Below, in pieces: positions 59,234 through 64,000 of a stretch of 64,000 nucleotides of DNA. The notes under the pieces were generated by a model. That model worked only from the letters and a program-made list of their open reading frames with translations. It was not told the DNA's origin and made no database searches. The position numbers and the translations under genes are program-made. The stretch is taken from positions 1,984,001 through 2,048,000 of the forward strand of contig CM057066.1 in the NCBI GenBank assembly GCA_029945375.1. The letters run 5' to 3'. This DNA comes from Agaricus subrufescens. Lineage: Eukaryota > Basidiomycota > Agaricomycetes > Agaricales > Agaricaceae. How positions within the stretch are numbered: position 1 is the stretch's first letter; each line of letters begins with the position of its first letter.

Positions 59234-62200
59234 GGGGTCATAAAGAAGCATTTTGCATTCTACCAAATGGAGAGATGGAAGGAAAGATGATACAGGAGGC
59301 TCATATGGCACAGAGGCTGTCTCATTCTGAATTGAAAGGTGGAATCAACAAGAACTCTTTCAAATTCAAGGAGGGCAAAGGATTCTTTGTGAACAATGGA
59401 AGAGTCTATTCAGTCAATGAATCTAGGAATGTTACTGCTGTGACAGAGACAATCAAGGACATTGCTGCCTTTATAACAGATCCACTCTGTGAAGCCAACC
59501 TTAACAAACTCAGCCTATCCTTGGATGATTCCTACTACTCTCTCTCTGATTCACATTTCCTACTTGATTCTGGCAGCACTGTTCACATGTCCCCTTTTGC
59601 CTCTGACTTTACTTCCCTTCAATCTATCAACAATAGGTACATAACTGGCATTAATAGCACTCATATTGAGGCTATTTGCTATCATCATCAAGACTTTCTC
59701 CTCTGCTTCTATTACCCTTCATAATGCCTTACATGTTCCTGCTGCCTCCATTCACTTGATCTTTGTTGCTGCTTTGATGAACACCATTGGAGGTTGTGTC
59801 ATCTTTGATTGTGATAAAGTCAACATTCTAGACATCCATGACAGGCTGATTGCCTCTGGTACTAGAATTGTTGACTACAATCTCTGGTGCCTTGATAGTT
59901 CCATTCATACTGTCAATCTCGCTTTTCTCTCAACTGTCACTCCTACCCTTGATGTCTGGCATAAACAACTTGGCCATTCAAACAACCAATCTATTTATGA
60001 TATGGCCACGAAATATTTTGCTGAAGGTATGCAAATCAATACATCAATTGCTCCACAAAAATGTGACCATTGCATCCTTAAAAAACAGTCTAGAATGCCT
60101 ATTCCATCACATTGACAGGGTGAACATAGCAGGAGGAGATTGGGGATTATTTTTGTTGACCTTAGTGGTCCAGAGGATGTTATATCAGCAAGGGGGAACA
60201 ATTATTTCATGAGCATCATAGACAACTATTCCAACTACATATGGACTATACCTCTTGCAAACAAATCAGATTCTTTTATAGCATTCAAATCTTGGGCACT
60301 TCAGATTGAATGTGAATGTGGTGAAAAGATTGGTATCATTTGAGCTGACAATGGGAAACTGAAGTCCAACATGATGATGATGTAGTGTGCTTCTGAGGGC
60401 TACCAAAACAAATGGTCCACTCCTTACACCTCTGCACATATAGGAAAGGTGGAACATGTTCATTGTACCATCATGAACAAGGCTCAGACAATGAGAATAC
60501 CTACCAATCTTCCACCAAATCAATGGGATGAATTTGTTCAGACTGCAACCTAACTTACAGTACAAATATTGACTCACTCTACTGGTAAAACACCATATGA
60601 ACTCTGGACTGGAAGCAAACCTGATCTTTCCCATTTATGAGAAATTGGTGCCTGTGCATTTGCTCTGATCCTAAATTGCAACAACCCTAAAATCCTTGCA
60701 TGTTCTATTGAATGTGTGATGATTGGATACTCCACTGATTCTCTTGCATATTGTGTATACCATCAACCAACACACAGAATCATCACCTCCCTTCACATAA
60801 ACTTCATTGAATCATTTCAAACAATTCATTCATCACCAACAACAACCACTCCCAGATCATCTTCACTTTCAATTGTGAGAAACCACCAAGATAACTCTGC
60901 ATGTTCAAATGATAATTTGGGAACACCTGAGGAGGAGAATATCAATGTGGTAAATATGGCAGATTTAGAAAGGAAAGACAATGAAGATGAGATTACAACA
61001 AAGGAGGAGAGGAAAATGGTGAAGAAAGAATGAAGAAAATGGAGGGTAGCTACAAGAAAGATAATTAAAGGAGGGAAAGATGATGAAGGAGAGATGGAGG
61101 AAAGGACAGAAGAAGATGACTTACTGTTTATGGCCACCAACATTAATTCTCATACACCCAATGATCTCCAATCACTAGAAGAAGCTATTCAAAGTATTGA
61201 TTCTCATTTATGGAAACTGGCCATTCAAGATGAACTCCAATCATAATCATTAAAGGAATGTGAAGTCTATATGTTGGTACCAAGATCATCAGTTCCCAAA
61301 GGACAAAATATTCTCACTAGTAAATGGGTTCTCACTACCAAACACAATGGCTGGAAAAAGGCCAGATGTGTCACTTGAGGTTTTCAACAATTCTATGGTC
61401 TTGACTTTACCAATACAACCTCTCCTACCACCTGTCTTGAATCACTAAGAATTCTACTTTATAATGGGGCCATAAACAATCTTGATATTTGACAACTAGA
61501 CATCAAACTTGCCTACCTATATGGAGAATTACCTGAGGAGGAGTATCAATATATGGAACAGCTGAAAGGTTTTGAAGAAGACAGAAAAGAAGATTGGGTA
61601 TGGGAGCTGAGAAAAGGATTATATAGAATGAAACAAAGTGGTCAAGTATGGAACAAGATGTTGAATGAGGCTCTAGAGGGATGGAAATTTTTGCAACTCC
61701 AATTGGAACCTTGTGGATATCAATGAGTAGATGAAAAAGGGATAGTGGATGCCTGTGTACATGTTGACAATTTTCTCTATGTCCCAACAACCACAGATGC
61801 ATGTCAACAATTCCTCAACAATATTGGATCAAACTGGAAGTTTACAGATCTTGGTGAAGCTCAATACTGTGTTGGCATATCAATTTTCCAAAACCAACAT
61901 AATAGAACAATTGAAATCTCACAGGAGTCACTCATTTCCAAAGTTACTACTATATTCCTAAATGATCTTACACCCACCTATACTCCAATGGATCACAACA
62001 TCAAATTATCATGTCTTACAGAACAACTGTCATATGATGAAGAGATCTATTTGAAGAAACTTCCTTACCAATCCCTAGTTGGTTCAATGATGTATATTGC
62101 AACAGGAAGTTGGCCTGATATTGCATACACCATCACAAAACTATCCTAGTTTTTAGACTGTTATTGGGAAGAACATTAGTTAGCAGCTCTATGATGTGCC

Positions 62201-62403
62201 AAATACCTATGGATGACTAAAGACCTCAAATTAAAACTTGGAGGAACCAAAGAGCCACAACTTTTTGGTTATAGTGATTCATCATACATATGCTGATTGT
62301 GTTGATACCCAAAGATCTTTGATGGGATATTATTTCTCATTAGATTCAGGAGTTATATCATGGAATGCAAAGAAACAGAAGACAGTATCTTCATTGACAA
62401 CTA
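59234..62403 (+). pseudogene. Copia pol: gag end, protease, integrase, RT, start of RNase H
   Basis: Continues the copia frame after the chromovirus: WGHKEAFC (knuckle end), LLDSGSTVHMSP (protease), a GAG-pre-integrase domain (LDVWHKQLGHSN, CDHCIL), integrase (FVDLSGPEDV, DNYSNYIW), RT (LTSKWVLTTKHNGWKKARC, QLDIKLAYLYGELPEE, GLYRMKQSG, ACVHVDNFLY in the YVDD place, GSMMYIATGSWPDIAY) and RNase H start (YSDSSY, KKQKTVSSLTT). At least a dozen stops, nearly all explained by C-to-T or G-to-A changes, plus frame changes near 59700 and in 62270. Confidence 0.88.
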
Positions 62404-62799
62404 AAGATGTAACAAGCTTAGTAAGACAAAAGTAATGTGTCCACTTTATATTGATATACCTAAAGATGTAACAAGCTAATGGACATACATAAGTGTAAAG
62501 TATACTAAGAATAAAGATTGACATACATACCTCAGTGAGATGAAAGTAATGTGTCCACTGAGGTTACATAGTAAGGTTCTAGCTATATGTACATCAGCAA
62601 GCCAAGCTGAGAGGAACTAAATAGTACCAAATAGAAATATGTATAGGTTTTTTGAAAGTAGGTTTGGGATAGGGGAATGATGGTAGAGAAAACAGAAACT
62701 TAAGAATGTAGTGTTCAAAGTTAGAAAGATAGAAAAGGATATTTGTTAAAAATAGAAGTATCATGTTAAAACAGACCTGATATTGAAGTAACCTCAATA
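62404..62799. mobile_element. Small insertion (about 0.4 kb) in copia RNase H
   Basis: Separates …KTVSSLTT from …KYITCGEATREAIW, which are adjacent in intact copia RNase H. ACAACTAAAG on the left and ACAACCAAAG on the right may be the duplicated target. Inside, AAAGATGTAACAAGCT and AAAGTAATGTGTCCACT each occur twice near the left end. No coding. It may be a MITE or solo LTR of an unknown family. Confidence 0.5.
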
Positions 62800-63126
62800 A
62801 CAACCAAAGCCAAGTATATCACATGTGGGGAGGCTACAAGAGAGGCTATATGGTTGAAGAATCAGTTGAAGGAAAGAGGAATTGAATTAGATAAACCAAC
62901 AACCATATTCTGTGACAACAATGGAGCCATGACATTGGCAAAAGATCCTATCCAGCATGCCCAAAACAAGCACATTGAAGTTAGACACTATTTCATTAGG
63001 GAGAAGATTAACAATGGAATTGTTGACATCTGGAGGATTCCATCATAGCTTAATATTGCTGATATCTTCACCAGACCTTTACCAAGATATGTCTGTGAAA
63101 GGTTGAGGAAGAATATTGGTGTTGAA
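62800..63126 (+). pseudogene. Copia RNase H, 3' part
   Basis: Reads KYITCGEATREAIWLKNQL, FCDNNGAMTLAKDP and KHIEVRHYFIREK, with a TAG where Gln or Ser is usual before LNIADIFTRPLP, ending NIGVE. A purine-rich tract (TTGAGGAGGAG) just before the LTR is the likely polypurine primer. Confidence 0.85.
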
Positions 63127-63163
63127 TGAAGTTCTCGTTGATTTTTTTTGTGTTGAGGAGGAG

Positions 63164-63438
63164 TGTAGAGGAGAAAGCAACATGTGCAAGGTACCTGTGT
63201 CACATGTTTTGACATGTTAGTTTTGTATCGGATTGAACCATTTACTCACCTCAGTCTCATTTACATCAGACTGAGGTGAGTATCCCTATATCTTGGACTT
63301 CTATCTATAACATTAGCTCACTATACTATTAGTTCATTGTGTACAGGTAACCTATCTGTCAATATAAATCTCATTTACATCAGACTGAGTTCATTGTGTA
63401 CAGATCCCAATAGTATCTGAATTTCTTGCAGTGTTACA
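63164..63438 (+). repeat. 3' LTR of the copia element
   Basis: 275 bp from TGTAGAGGAG to CAGTGTTACA, directly after the polypurine tract. It holds a perfect 13-bp inverted repeat (63245-63257 and 63268-63280) around a 10-nt loop, and the motif TTCATTGTGTACAG twice. Confidence 0.75.
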
Positions 63439-64000
63439 TATTTGCCCCAGAGTCGGGGACTGGTGCTCTTGAGCACCACTACGATCTTTCACACGGCCCC
63501 ACATTTTAGGTTACGCAAAGCTTGGAAGTGGTTTATCTGTTACCGGCACAGTGGCTCCTTCATGATGGATTGATTCAGCGCTCAAAACAGAAATATGAAT
63601 TTCGATCCCTATAAACTAGCTAACCAAACAAATTAGAAGCCAACGCCACAGATGGCATCTAAAACAGATAGCGGGGATCGAATAACACTACGAGAGTTTG
63701 CCAGCTCACCAAACCGTTGAATGTTCAACATTGAAAGGGTGCTACGGTGAGAAAAGAGAATAACAAGGGGTGGGGGGGGGGAGAATAACAGAAGTACTGT
63801 AGATACGCCGCAGGATCCTAGCCCGAGGTATATACGGTCGCTATTGACGAAAAAAAAAAGAGAGACAGAAATACGAGGGTAATTTTCGACGTTTTCACAT
63901 AATGATAAAAAGAAATAAGAAGTTTTCCAAGAAAAATCGTGTAGTGTATCCTTTCTAACACGGAACGAGAGAGGGGGGTATTTGGGGTAGAGACCGGGAT
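63439..64000. other. Unassigned right end
   Basis: No ORF supported. A G run (63770-63780) and A-rich stretches are present. Confidence 0.4.

Larger units (their letters stand above)
49976..63438 (+). mobile_element. Ty1/copia element, 5'-truncated, with nested insertions
   Basis: Coding of one copia element can be followed through 49976-50057, 51674-52384, 59234-62403 and 62800-63126, ending in a 3' LTR at 63164-63438. It is split by a Tc1/mariner element in gag, by a full-length chromovirus exactly in the zinc knuckle of gag, and by about 0.4 kb in RNase H. The two halves of the knuckle read …LVCANCKK and WGHKEAFC once the chromovirus and one GAAAT are removed. No 5' LTR matching the 3' LTR was found. 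Many in-frame stops make it inactive. Confidence 0.85.

Overview
The window looks like nuclear DNA of a basidiomycete, most likely an Agaricomycete. The genes carry many short introns of about 46-70 nt with GT..AG ends. There is a NACHT protein with the N-terminal module usual in agaricomycetes, a multi-copy multi-exon cytochrome P450 family, a fungal AIG1-like P-loop family, a small subunit of serine palmitoyltransferase, and Ty3/gypsy chromovirus, Ty1/copia and Tc1/mariner elements. The species cannot be named from the sequence alone. Exon models were made by hand by joining reading frames across GT..AG introns.

Layout. 1-1739 is the 3' end of a chromovirus that enters from outside the window. 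3003-5204 is a NACHT NTPase with one frameshift. 6058-26473 is an accessory block. It holds two paralogous P450 genes (6058-8370 minus, 24186-26473 plus) flanking five paralogous minus-strand P-loop genes (10428-11288, 16135-17037, 19478-20376, 20950-22161, 22593-23748), with one C2H2 zinc-finger gene (13811-15425) among them. 28038-28654 encodes a small secreted protein with two internal repeats and a Kex2-type KR site. A third P450 paralog (31594-33906) follows; its 3' end and downstream flank are duplicated as a broken fragment at 29068-29660. 34672-46304 is a conserved, gene-dense stretch: serine palmitoyltransferase small subunit, ferric reductase, anthranilate phosphoribosyltransferase (TRP4), 3-hydroxyanthranilate dioxygenase (BNA1), a low-complexity protein of unknown function and an unrelated P450. 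46348-63438 is nested transposable elements: a gag-only LTR element, a copia element interrupted by a Tc1/mariner element, a full-length chromovirus and a further small insertion.

The most unusual feature is the five-gene P-loop cluster. All five genes keep the same exon plan, with the Walker A loop on a separate 34-nt microexon, and all five lack the catalytic Walker A lysine (Met in four, Leu in one). Four of the five start with an N-myristoylation-type MGxxxS motif. This suggests membrane-anchored proteins that are defective, or unconventional, in nucleotide hydrolysis. The NACHT gene and the fast-evolving neighbourhood would fit a role in recognition or defence, but that is inference.

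The chromovirus is also unusual: it carries two extra ORFs between integrase-chromodomain and the 3' LTR, present in both copies. Across all the elements, in-frame stops are nearly always explained by C-to-T or G-to-A changes (CGA to TGA, TGG to TGA, CAG to TAG), as expected from cytosine deamination.
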